DNA from: DASQZJ01 sp035638775
GTDB lineage: Bacteria > Pseudomonadota > Gammaproteobacteria > UBA5335 > SLRW01
NCBI GenBank assembly: GCA_035638775.1
Contig: DASQZJ010000002.1
Span: forward strand, 186,001 to 250,000
Length of the DNA stretch: 64,000 bases
Direction of reading: 5' to 3'
The translations under genes and the position numbers were made by a program. Shown piece by piece: positions 1 to 7,495 of this stretch. Position 1 is the stretch's first letter; each line of letters opens with the position of its first letter. A model generated the notes under the pieces. It was not told the DNA's origin. It searched no databases and saw nothing but the letters and a program-made list of their open reading frames with translations.

Positions 1-558
1 CCGGCAGCCGCGCGCGAAGGCGTCGGGCTCGCCCGGATCCGCGTGCACGACCACGTAAAGCAGGCCGCTGAGGTTGTCGAACACCAGCACCTGGTCGGAG
101 ACCATCAGCAGGATGTCCGGGGTGCCCAGGGGATCGGCCTTGTCCGGGAAACGCAGGCGCGGCTCGATGTAGCGCACCGTGTCGTACCCGAAGTAGCCCA
201 CCAGGCCGCCGGTAAAGCGGGGCAGCCCCTCGACCGGTGCCACGCGGTAGCGCTGCCGGAATGCCTCGATCCAGGCCAGGGGATCGTCCACGCGGGCACG
301 CTCGACCACCTCGCCGTCGCGCTCCACGGTAATCTCGTGCCGGTGCACCTTCAGCACGGTGGCGGCGGGCAGGCCGATGATGGAGTAGCGGCCCCACTTC
401 TCGCCGCCCTGGACCGATTCGAACAGGCACGAGTACGGGCCGTCCGCCAGCTTCAGATAGGTGCTCAGCGGGGTGTCGAGATCCGCCAGGACCTGCGTCA
501 TCAAAGGGATACGGTTGTAGCCCTGGCGGGCAAGAAGATCGAATTGCTCCTGATGCAT
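1..558 (-). CDS. trpE: Anthranilate synthase component I, N-terminal part (cut by window edge)
   Basis: Catalyses chorismate plus glutamine to anthranilate, the first step of tryptophan synthesis, with TrpG. Only the first 186 residues are here; the family is usually near 490, and the chorismate-binding catalytic half lies outside the window. The visible part is the N-terminal TrpE domain: TPLSTYLKL near residue 30, then SCLFESVQGGEKWGRYS, the region that carries the tryptophan feedback site in this family. The ATG at 558 has a GGGAG-like ribosome site a few bases upstream. It follows a Trp-codon-rich leader ORF (623-709) and gph on the same strand, so attenuation-type control is likely. Identity is secure; regulation is inference. 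Confidence 0.95.
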   Translation of the reverse strand, partial: MHQEQFDLLARQGYNRIPLMTQVLADLDTPLSTYLKLADGPYSCLFESVQGGEKWGRYSIIGLPAATVLKVHRHEITVERDGEVVERARVDDPLAWIEAFRQRYRVAPVEGLPRFTGGLVGYFGYDTVRYIEPRLRFPDKADPLGTPDILLMVSDQVLVFDNLSGLLYVVVHADPGEPDAFARGCR

Positions 559-575
559 CGGATTGGCTCCCGGAA

Positions 576-614
576 GGCGGTGGCCGAAGCGGCGGCGACC
601 AGCAGGCCGCCGCC
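576..614 (-). promoter_or_regulatory. Mutually exclusive hairpins between Trp leader ORF and trpE
   Basis: Seen directly: 605-614 can pair with 576-585 (nine of ten positions, one C/A mismatch in the minus-strand RNA). The overlapping 609-614 can instead pair with 591-596 (six GC pairs). The two stems share the same bases and cannot coexist, as expected of an attenuator or translational switch between a leader peptide and trpE. No U-tract follows either stem, so a classical intrinsic terminator is not evident. Control could act through Rho or by affecting trpE translation. GC-rich DNA makes such pairing common, so confidence is limited. Confidence 0.4.
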
Positions 615-622
615 CGTCGCGT

Positions 623-709
623 TCACTCGGACGGACGCCAGCACCACCATCGCCACCCCGCCGTGCGTTTCGGCAGGAGGCTCAGTCGCGGGAACAGCAG
701 ACGCATCAT
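623..709 (-). CDS. trpL: Putative trp operon leader peptide, 28 aa, with four clustered Trp codons
   Basis: A 28-codon ORF begins with ATG-ATG directly after the gph stop codon (no spacer) and stops 64 bases before the trpE start. Near its end it reads GWRWWCWRP: four tryptophan codons within six positions. A short ORF with clustered Trp codons just upstream of trpE is the hallmark of transcription attenuation by ribosome stalling. A GAAAGGG in the end of gph could serve as its ribosome site, and translation may also be coupled to gph termination. No homologue was checked. The alternative is a chance ORF in GC-rich DNA, but the position and Trp cluster argue against that. Confidence 0.65.
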   Translation of the reverse strand: MMRLLFPRLSLLPKRTAGWRWWCWRPSE

Positions 710-1450
710 TCAGGCAACCCTTTCGAGCAGCTCGCAGAGCTGCTGCATCGAATCGACGACACCGTCGGGCCGGGCCTCGGCGATGTCCCTGCCGTGGTTA
801 TAACCGTAGCGCACGCAGATTACAACACTGCCGGCGGCCCGCGCCGCGTCGATGTCGGTCACGGAGTCACCGATCATCAGGGTCTGCTCGCGGCAGGCTC
901 GGCGCGGCTCGGACGCCCCCAGGCCGGTGACCGCATGATACAGCGGCAGGGGGTCCGGTTTCTTGGTGGCCACCGTATCGCCGCTGACCACGACGCCGAA
1001 GCGGACGTCCAGTCCCAGCGCCGCCAGCAGCGGCCGGGTGAAGCGCGCCGGCTTGTTGGTCACGCAGGCGAGCGCGTAGCCCTGCTCCTGCAGTCGCGCG
1101 AGCGCCCGCACCACGCCGGGATACGGTCGCGTCCGGTCGCAGAGCGTCTCCTGGTAATGCGCCAGAAAGCGCTCGTAGGCCTTCTGGTGCAGGACCCGGT
1201 CCGGCCATCCCTCCATGCCGCCGACCAGCACCCGACGCACCAGGTTGCGCGCCCCGTTGCCAACCCAGGCGCGCACCTCCGTCTCGCTGCGGGGGGGCAG
1301 GCCCAGCTCGCGCAGGGTCGCGTTCGCCGCGAGCGTAAGATCGGGCGCGCTGTCGACGATGGTGCCGTCGAGATCGAACAGCAGGTAGCGGGGGCGCCAG
1401 CCGCCGTCGCGCAGCCGCGCGCCGGGTGCCGGCTCCGCCGGCGCGGTCAC
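710..1450 (-). CDS. gph: Phosphoglycolate phosphatase (HAD superfamily)
   Basis: Hydrolyses 2-phosphoglycolate, clearing a by-product of DNA repair or RubisCO oxygenation. The 246-residue protein shows the full HAD set: nucleophile motif FDLDGTIVDS at about residues 25-34 (D26, D28), CVTNKPA for motif II, KKPDPLPLY for motif III, and GDSVTDIDAA for motif IV. Its ATG overlaps the rpe stop by four bases, so the two are translationally coupled. It carries roughly 18 residues before the HAD core, a little more than usual. The order rpe-gph-trpE is a common gammaproteobacterial arrangement. The Trp leader ORF starts immediately after its stop codon. Confidence 0.93.
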   Translation of the reverse strand: MTAPAEPAPGARLRDGGWRPRYLLFDLDGTIVDSAPDLTLAANATLRELGLPPRSETEVRAWVGNGARNLVRRVLVGGMEGWPDRVLHQKAYERFLAHYQETLCDRTRPYPGVVRALARLQEQGYALACVTNKPARFTRPLLAALGLDVRFGVVVSGDTVATKKPDPLPLYHAVTGLGASEPRRACREQTLMIGDSVTDIDAARAAGSVVICVRYGYNHGRDIAEARPDGVVDSMQQLCELLERVA

Positions 1451-2136
1451 GCCGCGCCCCCGTTGCCGCCGATGGCGGCGAGTTCGCGGCGCATCGCGGC
1501 AATCGCGTCCGCGTAGCTGTCGGCACCGAAGATCGCGGAGCCGGCCACGAACGTGTCGGCTCCCGCGGCGGCCACCTCGGCGATGTTGTCCACCTTGATG
1601 CCCCCGTCGACCTCCAGGCGAATCCGGTACGGGCTGGCGTCGATCATGCGCCGGGCGCGGCGCAGCTTCTCCAGCGTCGACGGGATGAACTGCTGGCCGC
1701 CGAAGCCCGGGTTCACCGACATCAGCAGCACCATGTCAACGCTGTCCATGACGTACTCGAGGTGATCCAGGGGCGTGGCGGGATTGAACACCAGTCCCGG
1801 CCGGCAGCCATGCTCGCGGATGACCTGCAGCGTCCGGTGCACGTGCTCGCTCGCCTCGGGGTGGAAGCTGATGAACTCGGCGCCGGCGCGGGCGAACGCC
1901 GGCACCAGGCTGTCCACCGGACTGACCATCAGGTGGACGTCGATCGGCACCGCGACACCGTAGTCGTGCAGGGCGTGACAGACCATCGGCCCCACCGTGA
2001 GGTTGGGCACGTAATGGTTGTCCATGACGTCGAAGTGCACCATGTCCGCTCCCGCCTCGACCACGGTGCTCACCTCCTCGCCCAGGCGCGCGAAATCGGC
2101 GGAGAGAATCGACGGTGCGATCCGGTAGTCGCTCAT
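1447..2136 (-). CDS. rpe: Ribulose-phosphate 3-epimerase
   Basis: Interconverts ribulose 5-phosphate and xylulose 5-phosphate in the pentose phosphate pathway (and in the Calvin cycle where present). At 229 residues it matches the family length. Family motifs are APSILSADF at the start, HFDVMDNHYVPN (metal and catalytic region), HPEASEH, SVNPGFGGQQFIP, and the phosphate-binding LEVDGGI and GSAIFGA segments. It heads the rpe-gph-leader-trpE run and overlaps gph by four bases. The 124 bases upstream hold a strong hairpin that probably ends the preceding operon, so rpe likely has its own promoter nearby. Confidence 0.97.
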   Translation of the reverse strand: MSDYRIAPSILSADFARLGEEVSTVVEAGADMVHFDVMDNHYVPNLTVGPMVCHALHDYGVAVPIDVHLMVSPVDSLVPAFARAGAEFISFHPEASEHVHRTLQVIREHGCRPGLVFNPATPLDHLEYVMDSVDMVLLMSVNPGFGGQQFIPSTLEKLRRARRMIDASPYRIRLEVDGGIKVDNIAEVAAAGADTFVAGSAIFGADSYADAIAAMRRELAAIGGNGGAA

Positions 2137-2207
2137 GGGTGCTCCGGTCTGCGACGTTGCGGGCCTTGCCCGCAGGGAGGGGAAATTTACCCGATCGCGG
2201 GCGCAAT

Positions 2208-2239
2208 TGTAAGGGCTCCAATGGCTTGGAGCCCTTACA
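2208..2239 (-). terminator. Perfect 14-bp inverted repeat with 4-base loop after the CopD-like gene
   Basis: Bases 2208-2221 and 2226-2239 are exact reverse complements (arms TGTAAGGGCTCCAA and TTGGAGCCCTTACA) around a 4-base loop. It lies 21 bases beyond the stop of the CopD-like gene and upstream of rpe, both on the minus strand. The position suits an operon-end hairpin, but no U-run follows, so it may be an mRNA-stabilising stem or a copy of a dispersed palindromic repeat instead. Confidence 0.6.
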
Positions 2240-2260
2240 GCCCGGACGGGGAAGCACTGC

Positions 2261-2731
2261 CTAGAGCAGGCGACCGGCGCTGGCGATGACCACGACGATC
2301 AGGCCCAGCCCCAGGTTGGCGGCGACGATCATGCGGATCTGCCCCAGGCTCGCGCCCGCCTGCTCGGCATCGCCGCGCTCCAGCGCCTGCCTGAGGCGCT
2401 GGTAGGGGGCGAAATACAGGTGCAGGAACAGCAGGATCATGAACCACCCGATCCCCTGCATCAGCTCCACGTGGATTCCCGCCGTAGCCAGGTTGCCGAA
2501 CATGCTGTAGACCATCCAGTAGCCGGTCAGGGGCAGCAGGACGACCGCCACCCAGACCCAGCGGAAGAACCGCTCGAAGGTCCGGTTCCACAGCTCGAGG
2601 CTCTGGCCGCCCTGCAGCACCTGGACCACCGCCGGCCGCATCGCCATGTACGCGAAGAACATGCCACCGACCCATACCACCGCCGAAAGTACGTGCAGGG
2701 CCAGTGCCACCGCCCAGCCTGCGTGCGACAT
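2261..2731 (-). CDS. CopD-like integral membrane protein
   Basis: A 156-residue protein with about four predicted membrane helices: a first helix LALHVLSAVVWVGGMFFAYM, two central helices around residues 50-105, and a C-terminal helix LGLGLIVVVIA. It resembles small CopD-family or YphA-like membrane proteins whose conserved histidine and WVGGMFF segment recall heme or copper handling; the exact substrate is unknown. The ATG at 2731 was chosen because a GAGGTGA ribosome site precedes it and it starts directly at the first helix. It is the last gene of a minus-strand run with a cytochrome c and djlA, which fits an envelope redox role, by inference. Confidence 0.75.
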   Translation of the reverse strand: MSHAGWAVALALHVLSAVVWVGGMFFAYMAMRPAVVQVLQGGQSLELWNRTFERFFRWVWVAVVLLPLTGYWMVYSMFGNLATAGIHVELMQGIGWFMILLFLHLYFAPYQRLRQALERGDAEQAGASLGQIRMIVAANLGLGLIVVVIASAGRLL

Positions 2732-2778
2732 CTCGTCACCTCCCCGTCGCGGGTAACGCCGCGGCAAGGTTCCACTGC

Positions 2779-3564
2779 TCAGAACCCGCGCGCCTCCCGG
2801 ATCGTATCGTAGGCATTGCGTATCTCGCGCGTGCGCTCCGCCGCGACCTGGATCATCTCTTCCGGCAGCCCGCGGGAGACGAGCTTGTCCGGGTGCGTCC
2901 GGCTCATCAGTCGCCGGTATGCGCGCTTGATCTCGTCGGGCTCCGCCCCCGGCTGCACCCCGAGCACCTCGTACGCGTGCCGCAGCCGGGCGGCCGGCGC
3001 CGGCCCGCCGACGGTTCCGGCGCTCCCGCCGCCGAACCCGCGCACCAGGTTGACCAGACGCTCGAACTCGTACGCGGAGACGCCCAGCGTCCCGCACACG
3101 CGCAGCAGCACCGCGCGTTCGCCCGGCTGCAGGTCACCGTCGGCGAGCGCCGCGCGCAGCTGCAGCTCCAGGAACAGGCGCACCAGCTCCGGATGGCGCT
3201 GGCAGTGGCGCCGGAAGTGCCCGAGCGCGGCCTGCAGATCGAAGTCGGGGCGCTTGCCCCGGTGAAACAGGTCGATGGCCGCCCGACGCTGCCCGGCGTT
3301 CAGGTTCATGTAGCGCATCACGCCCTCGGCGGCCCGGATCTCGTCGCGCGAGACCCGCCCGTCCGCCTTGGCCAGGTGCCCCATCACCGCGAACACCGAG
3401 CTGAAGAAGGCGTGCCGCGTGCGCTCGACGTCGCGCGACCATATCGTCGTGCCCCCGAGGTTGCGGTCCACGCCGTGTCCGAGCACGGCGCCGACCACCG
3501 CGCCCACGGGCCCGCCCACGACGAAGCCGAAGGCACCGCCCAAAGCCTTTCCCCACCAGCTCAC
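2779..3564 (-). CDS. djlA: DjlA-type membrane-anchored J-domain co-chaperone
   Basis: Stimulates DnaK ATPase activity from the inner membrane. The 261-residue protein has the DjlA layout: an N-terminal membrane segment rich in glycine (WWGKALGGAFGF onward), a central TerB-like helical domain (about residues 50-165), a Gly/Ala/Pro linker, and a C-terminal J domain with the DnaK-contacting HPD in RTHPDKL. The start is the GTG at 3564: a GGGGAGG ribosome site sits just upstream, and E. coli DjlA begins with a very similar YWGK segment. A longer reading to 3648 adds only Ala/Pro/Arg-rich sequence and is rejected. Confidence 0.88.
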   Translation of the reverse strand: MSWWGKALGGAFGFVVGGPVGAVVGAVLGHGVDRNLGGTTIWSRDVERTRHAFFSSVFAVMGHLAKADGRVSRDEIRAAEGVMRYMNLNAGQRRAAIDLFHRGKRPDFDLQAALGHFRRHCQRHPELVRLFLELQLRAALADGDLQPGERAVLLRVCGTLGVSAYEFERLVNLVRGFGGGSAGTVGGPAPAARLRHAYEVLGVQPGAEPDEIKRAYRRLMSRTHPDKLVSRGLPEEMIQVAAERTREIRNAYDTIREARGF

Positions 3565-3649
3565 GCGCGCCTCCCCGGGTGCCTGCGCGCGGGCACCCGG
3601 CCCTGGTGCGACAGCGGCCCGCGCGGCCGGTCCGGCAGCAGCCGGCACT

Positions 3650-4120
3650 TCAGTGTTTCATTCCGCGCGCACGCCGCTGGATCAGGCGCCAGCGCCGGTA
3701 GACGCGGCCGGGCCACCACGCCTGCAGCCAGGCGATCGTCGCGTTGATCTGGGCCTTGCTGAGCTTTCCTTTCCACGCCGGCATTCTGCCATGATCCATG
3801 GGCAGTCCGTGAGCGATCACGTAGCGCAGGTGCCCCAGCGGCCGCAGCCACGCATGGCCCCTGCCATCGAGCGGCGGGGCGGGGACCCGGCCGTTCGCGC
3901 CGGGTTTCGGCCAGCCCGGTCCTCCCTGGGCCCGGTCACCGTGACACCGGGCGCAGTGACGACGATAGACCACCGCCCCTTTCCGCACCTGCTGCGGGGT
4001 ATACCAGCGGTTGCGCGCGGTCGCGACACGCGGCGCGCGGCCGCCGCCAACCGCCGGCCGCACGCCGGCGACGACCAGCGCCGGGAACACGCACAACATG
4101 GCGAGGTGGGCGGGTCTCAT
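3650..4120 (-). CDS. Monoheme c-type cytochrome, exported
   Basis: A 156-residue periplasmic electron carrier candidate. It begins with a signal-like segment (MRPAHLAMLCVFPALVVAG) and has one heme-attachment motif CARCH near residue 60. A later GRMPAWKG segment probably supplies the axial methionine, and it ends with a basic tail. The ATG at 4120 is preferred over a longer reading because it places the signal sequence at the very N-terminus. It lies upstream of djlA and the CopD-like gene on the same strand. The electron partner cannot be told from sequence; the window also holds a second small cytochrome c (59460) and a bd oxidase. Confidence 0.8.
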   Translation of the reverse strand: MRPAHLAMLCVFPALVVAGVRPAVGGGRAPRVATARNRWYTPQQVRKGAVVYRRHCARCHGDRAQGGPGWPKPGANGRVPAPPLDGRGHAWLRPLGHLRYVIAHGLPMDHGRMPAWKGKLSKAQINATIAWLQAWWPGRVYRRWRLIQRRARGMKH

Positions 4121-4240
4121 GGGTCCTCGGCAGTGACGGCACGGCGACGGCCCGGATCGCCGTCGCCTCGCACACCCTGTTGAGACCCCCGCGGGGAGCA
4201 CGTGTTCCGGTTTGCCCCCGGAACCGGTCGGCCGCCGCCC

Positions 4241-4801
4241 TCAGCGAGACTCCCGGCGACGCAGCGCCAGCAGGTTGCACAGCAACGCACCCTGCTCGAG
4301 GGCGTCGTCCAGCGCCCGGTGGGTATGCGGCAGGTCGTCGAACCAGGCCACCGGCATGCTGCGCTTGGTGGTGTGCCGGAACGTACCCCCCGTAAGCGCC
4401 ATCGCGTAGCTCTTGATGTCGAGCGCGGCGAAGCCGAACGGGTTGTCGCGGGCGTAGTGGTGCAGATACCAGGAGACGAAGCTGAAGTCGAACGAGACCG
4501 GATAGCCGGCGAAGACCGGATGCCCCGGGAGCGCGCGAACCCAGTCGGCGAATGCGCGCATCACCTCGCCGGGTGGCCGCGGGTCCCGCCGGCAGGCGTC
4601 CCAGGCCTCGGGGAAGCCCTGCCACCACTTCATGGTCGCGGGATGCGCGGATGCTCCGGGCAGGGTCTCCAGGTTCATGCTGAAGGTGCCCAGCAGGGTC
4701 TTGTCGCCGAGGTAGGCGGCGGCACCCAGCGAAAGCATGCTGTTGGCGCCGGGCGTGAAGCCGTCGGCCTCGATGTCGACGGAGACATAGATCTCGTCCA
4801 T
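4241..4801 (-). CDS. DEDDh 3'-5' exonuclease (RNase T / DnaQ fold)
   Basis: A 186-residue nuclease of the DnaQ-like superfamily. The metal-binding residues are in place: D9 and E11 in VSVDIEADG, D105 in PVSFDFSFV, and the HxAxxD pair H161/D166 in HTHRALDDA. It is shorter than RNase T or DnaQ and lacks their extra domains, so it is probably a stand-alone trimming exonuclease; whether it acts on DNA or RNA cannot be told. It starts eight bases after the stop codon of the upstream membrane protein, which suggests cotranscription. Confidence 0.82.
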   Translation of the reverse strand: MDEIYVSVDIEADGFTPGANSMLSLGAAAYLGDKTLLGTFSMNLETLPGASAHPATMKWWQGFPEAWDACRRDPRPPGEVMRAFADWVRALPGHPVFAGYPVSFDFSFVSWYLHHYARDNPFGFAALDIKSYAMALTGGTFRHTTKRSMPVAWFDDLPHTHRALDDALEQGALLCNLLALRRRESR

Positions 4802-4808
4802 GCCGGGA

Positions 4809-5210
4809 TCAGTACAGGCGGCCGGCGGCGTACCAGACCAGCAGGAAAGCGGCGACCGCCACGGCCGTCAGCAGCCCCGCGAAACGCCAGTCCGCCGCGC
4901 GCCGCCGCGCCAGGTCCGCCAGCCGCCAGCCGCCCAGGATCACCCCCGCCGCGGCCTCGCCCAACGCCAGGTCCCGCTGCAGCCACCACGAGGCCGGCAC
5001 CATCCGCGCGCCCATCTCGGCCAGGCCGCACAGCACGGCCAGGATCGCCACGGCCGCCGCCAGCAGCAGATTCCACGTGCCGGCACGGCGGGCCGAGGCG
5101 ACCCAGCCGTGCTCACCGCCGAGGCGCGCGGCGAGGAACAGGCCCGCGGAGACCAGCAGCAGCCCGGTCGCGAAATGCAGCAGCAGAAGATGCAGGGCGA
5201 CTATGCTCAT
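4809..5210 (-). CDS. Small integral membrane protein, unknown function
   Basis: 133 residues with about four hydrophobic segments: LHLLLLHFATGLLLVSAGLF at the start, a second around residues 45-65, a third near 80-95, and a last one AFLLVWYAAG. I do not recognise the family with confidence. The overall shape (short four-helix protein with a histidine pair in helix 1) recalls heme-b or quinone-associated membrane proteins such as DUF2231 types, but this is only a resemblance. It is the first gene of the minus-strand run leading to the exonuclease and faces away from purC. Confidence 0.65.
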   Translation of the reverse strand: MSIVALHLLLLHFATGLLLVSAGLFLAARLGGEHGWVASARRAGTWNLLLAAAVAILAVLCGLAEMGARMVPASWWLQRDLALGEAAAGVILGGWRLADLARRRAADWRFAGLLTAVAVAAFLLVWYAAGRLY

Positions 5211-5391
5211 GCTCCTATCCGACCCCGGTCGCCGAACGCGGCCGACCGCCGGCGCGATCCCTCATCGTCAGAACATGCGGGCAAACCATACGGTGCCACC
5301 GGACATGTCGCAAGCCGGGCACGCCGACCGTTTCCGGGAACGCGCGCCGGGAGTACCATGGCCGCTTCATCCAGCGGCACACCGAGATTCC

Positions 5392-6288
5392 ATGACCCAG
5401 TCCCCGGAGGCCCTCTACGAAAGCAAGCTGAGCAGCCTGGAGCTCGCCTATCGCGGCAAGGTTCGGGACGTGTACGCGGTGGACGGACGCCACCTGCTGA
5501 TCGTGACCACCGACCGCATCTCCGCGTTCGACGTGGTGATGGCCGATCCCATCCCGGGCAAGGGACAGGTCCTGACCGCCGTGTCCAACTTCTGGTTCGC
5601 ACGCATGGCGGATCTCGTGCCCAATCACCTCGCCGACGTTCCCCTGGCGCAGGTCCTGCCGGATCCGGGCGACCGCGAGCAGGTGGCCGGGCGGGCCGTG
5701 GTCGTGCGGCGCATGCACGCGCTGCCGGTGGAAGCGATCGTGCGGGGCTACCTGATCGGATCGGGATGGAAGGACTACCAGCGGACCGGCAGCCTGTGCG
5801 GCATCCGGCTGCCGGCCGGGCTGGAGCAGGCGCAGCAGCTGCCGGAGCCCATCTTCACCCCCTCCACCAAGGCGGAGCTGGGCCAGCACGACCAGAACAT
5901 CAGCTTCAGCCAGGCGGCGGACATTCTCGGCGGCGACGTCGCCGCGCGGATCCGCGACCTCAGCCTGTCGATCTACCGCCGCGCCGCCGCCTACGCCCGC
6001 GACCGGGGCATCATCATCGCCGACACCAAGATGGAGTTCGGCCTGGACGAAGCCGGCCGGGTCGTGCTGATCGACGAGCTCCTGACCCCGGACGCCTCAC
6101 GCTTCTGGCCGGCCGACGCCTACCGCACCGGCATCAGCCCGCCGAGCTTCGACAAGCAGTTCGTGCGTGACTACCTGGAAACCCTGGACTGGAACAAGTC
6201 GCCGCCGCCGCCCCGCCTGCCACGCGAGATCATCGAGCGCACGGCGGAAAAGTACCGCGAAGCGCAGCGGCGGCTGACCGGGTCCTAG
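5392..6288 (+). CDS. purC: Phosphoribosylaminoimidazole-succinocarboxamide synthase (SAICAR synthetase)
   Basis: Joins CAIR and aspartate using ATP in purine synthesis. The 298-residue length marks the long form found in many proteobacteria and yeast, not the 237-residue E. coli type. Motifs include YRGKVRDVYAVDG (nucleotide binding), TTDRISAFDVV, GYLIGSGWKDY, NISF, IADTKMEFG and DELLTPDASRFWPADAY. The ATG at 5392 opens the conserved N-terminus; longer readings are rejected. Its stop codon lies inside a CTAG shared with the stop of the convergent small gene. No purine operator was recognised upstream. Confidence 0.97.
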   Translation: MTQSPEALYESKLSSLELAYRGKVRDVYAVDGRHLLIVTTDRISAFDVVMADPIPGKGQVLTAVSNFWFARMADLVPNHLADVPLAQVLPDPGDREQVAGRAVVVRRMHALPVEAIVRGYLIGSGWKDYQRTGSLCGIRLPAGLEQAQQLPEPIFTPSTKAELGQHDQNISFSQAADILGGDVAARIRDLSLSIYRRAAAYARDRGIIIADTKMEFGLDEAGRVVLIDELLTPDASRFWPADAYRTGISPPSFDKQFVRDYLETLDWNKSPPPPRLPREIIERTAEKYREAQRRLTGS

Positions 6289-6509
6289 GATCCGTCCCAC
6301 GGCACCGAGCGGGCCAGCTGATCGCACAGCTGGGCATCCGACAGCGCCGCGAGCTCGGCATTCGCGTCGAGGCTGTTGCGGGAATCGAGCAGCGCCTGGT
6401 GCACGCCCCGTCCGCGCATGGGGGTGAACAGCAGCAGGCGCACCCCGTAGGACTGCTTGCCCACCGCCACCTGCCATCGCCGGCCGTGCCGGTCACTGAA
6501 GATTCGCAT
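6285..6509 (-). CDS. Small hypothetical protein, 74 aa
   Basis: A 74-residue soluble protein of unknown function, beginning MRIFSDRHGRRWQVAVG and ending SVPWDGS. The N-terminal half looks like two or three beta strands; the C-terminal half is helical with Leu/Asp/Ala repeats. It runs convergent to purC and the two stops share one CTAG. A GAGAGG-like element upstream of the ATG supports translation. Composition matches its neighbours. I do not recognise the family, but the codon pattern and clean start make it a likely real gene. Confidence 0.7.
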   Translation of the reverse strand: MRIFSDRHGRRWQVAVGKQSYGVRLLLFTPMRGRGVHQALLDSRNSLDANAELAALSDAQLCDQLARSVPWDGS

Positions 6510-6619
6510 GGCGGCCTCTCCCCGCCTCTGCGGCCCGCTTTGCGGACCGCCCGGCGTAAGCCATAATCGTATCCACGTGGACGTCATGATAATCGCCAGC
6601 CGCAGGGTCGTTAAACGAC

Positions 6620-7420
6620 ATGGCCGAAGCCCCCGACACCAGCCTCGCACGGGTCGACGAGATCGTCGGACACATGCTGCAGAGCTCGCGGGTCCTGTTC
6701 ATCACCGGGGCGGGCATCTCCGCGGACTCGGGGCTGCCGACCTACCGCGGCGTGGGCGGCCTGTACGACGGCCGCATCACCGATGACTCCATGCCCATCG
6801 AGGAAGCCGTCTCCGGCACGACCTTTACCCGCCGCCCGGACATCACCTGGAAGTACCTGCACGAGATCGGCGCCGCCACGCGTGGCCGGACCTGCAATGC
6901 CGGCCACCGCGCGATCGCGGGCCTGGAGCCGCACTTCGACGCCGTCTGGGTGCTGACGCAGAACGTGGACGGCTTCCACCGTGCCGCGGGCAGCCGCAAC
7001 GTCATCGAGATTCACGGCAACGCCGGGGAGCTCTACTGCACCGGCTGCGACTATGCGAGCCGGGTCGAGGACTATGCATCCCTGGCGCCGCTGCCCCTGT
7101 GCCCGGAGTGCGGCAGCGTGATCCGGCCCCGGGTGGTGCTGTTCGACGAGATGCTGCCTCCCGAGGCGGTGGACACGCTTCAGCGGGAGCTGGAGGCCGG
7201 TTTCGACATGGTATTCACGGTGGGGACCAGCGCGGTGTTTCCGTACATCGCCGCGCCGGTCATCCGCGCCCGGATGCGGGGCAAGCCCACGGTGGAGATC
7301 GACCCGGGGCGGACCGAGCTGTCGGCCGAGGTCGCCTACCGGGTGCCGTCGCGTGCCGCACCGGCGCTCAGCGAGATCGCGCGCAGGTTCCATCGGCGGC
7401 GCCGGGCGGACCCGGCGTGA
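6620..7420 (+). CDS. Sir2-family NAD-dependent protein deacylase
   Basis: Removes acyl groups from lysines using NAD+. The 266-residue protein carries the sirtuin signature: FITGAGISADSGLPTYR at about residues 28-44, TQNVDGFHRAAG (NAD pocket), the catalytic histidine in IHGN, a four-cysteine zinc site (YCTGC ... PLCPEC), and a GTSAVFPY NAD segment. The Tyr-x-x-Arg pair that marks desuccinylases such as CobB and SIRT5 is not visible at the expected place, which reads TWKYLHEIG; a deacetylase or another acyl preference is more likely. Orientation is opposite to the small gene upstream, so it probably has its own promoter. Confidence 0.92.
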   Translation: MAEAPDTSLARVDEIVGHMLQSSRVLFITGAGISADSGLPTYRGVGGLYDGRITDDSMPIEEAVSGTTFTRRPDITWKYLHEIGAATRGRTCNAGHRAIAGLEPHFDAVWVLTQNVDGFHRAAGSRNVIEIHGNAGELYCTGCDYASRVEDYASLAPLPLCPECGSVIRPRVVLFDEMLPPEAVDTLQRELEAGFDMVFTVGTSAVFPYIAAPVIRARMRGKPTVEIDPGRTELSAEVAYRVPSRAAPALSEIARRFHRRRRADPA

Positions 7421-7495
7421 CGGAACCCTCGGGCGAGGGGTACCGTGTGATGCGTATACGGGGGCACCATAACGCATAATCGGAGAGGACCCGGC

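Noticed and set aside
7450..7477. Short inverted repeat ATGCGT ... ACGCAT before the 179-aa hypothetical gene
   Set aside because: Only six bases per arm with 16 between; expected by chance and not convincingly placed against a promoter.
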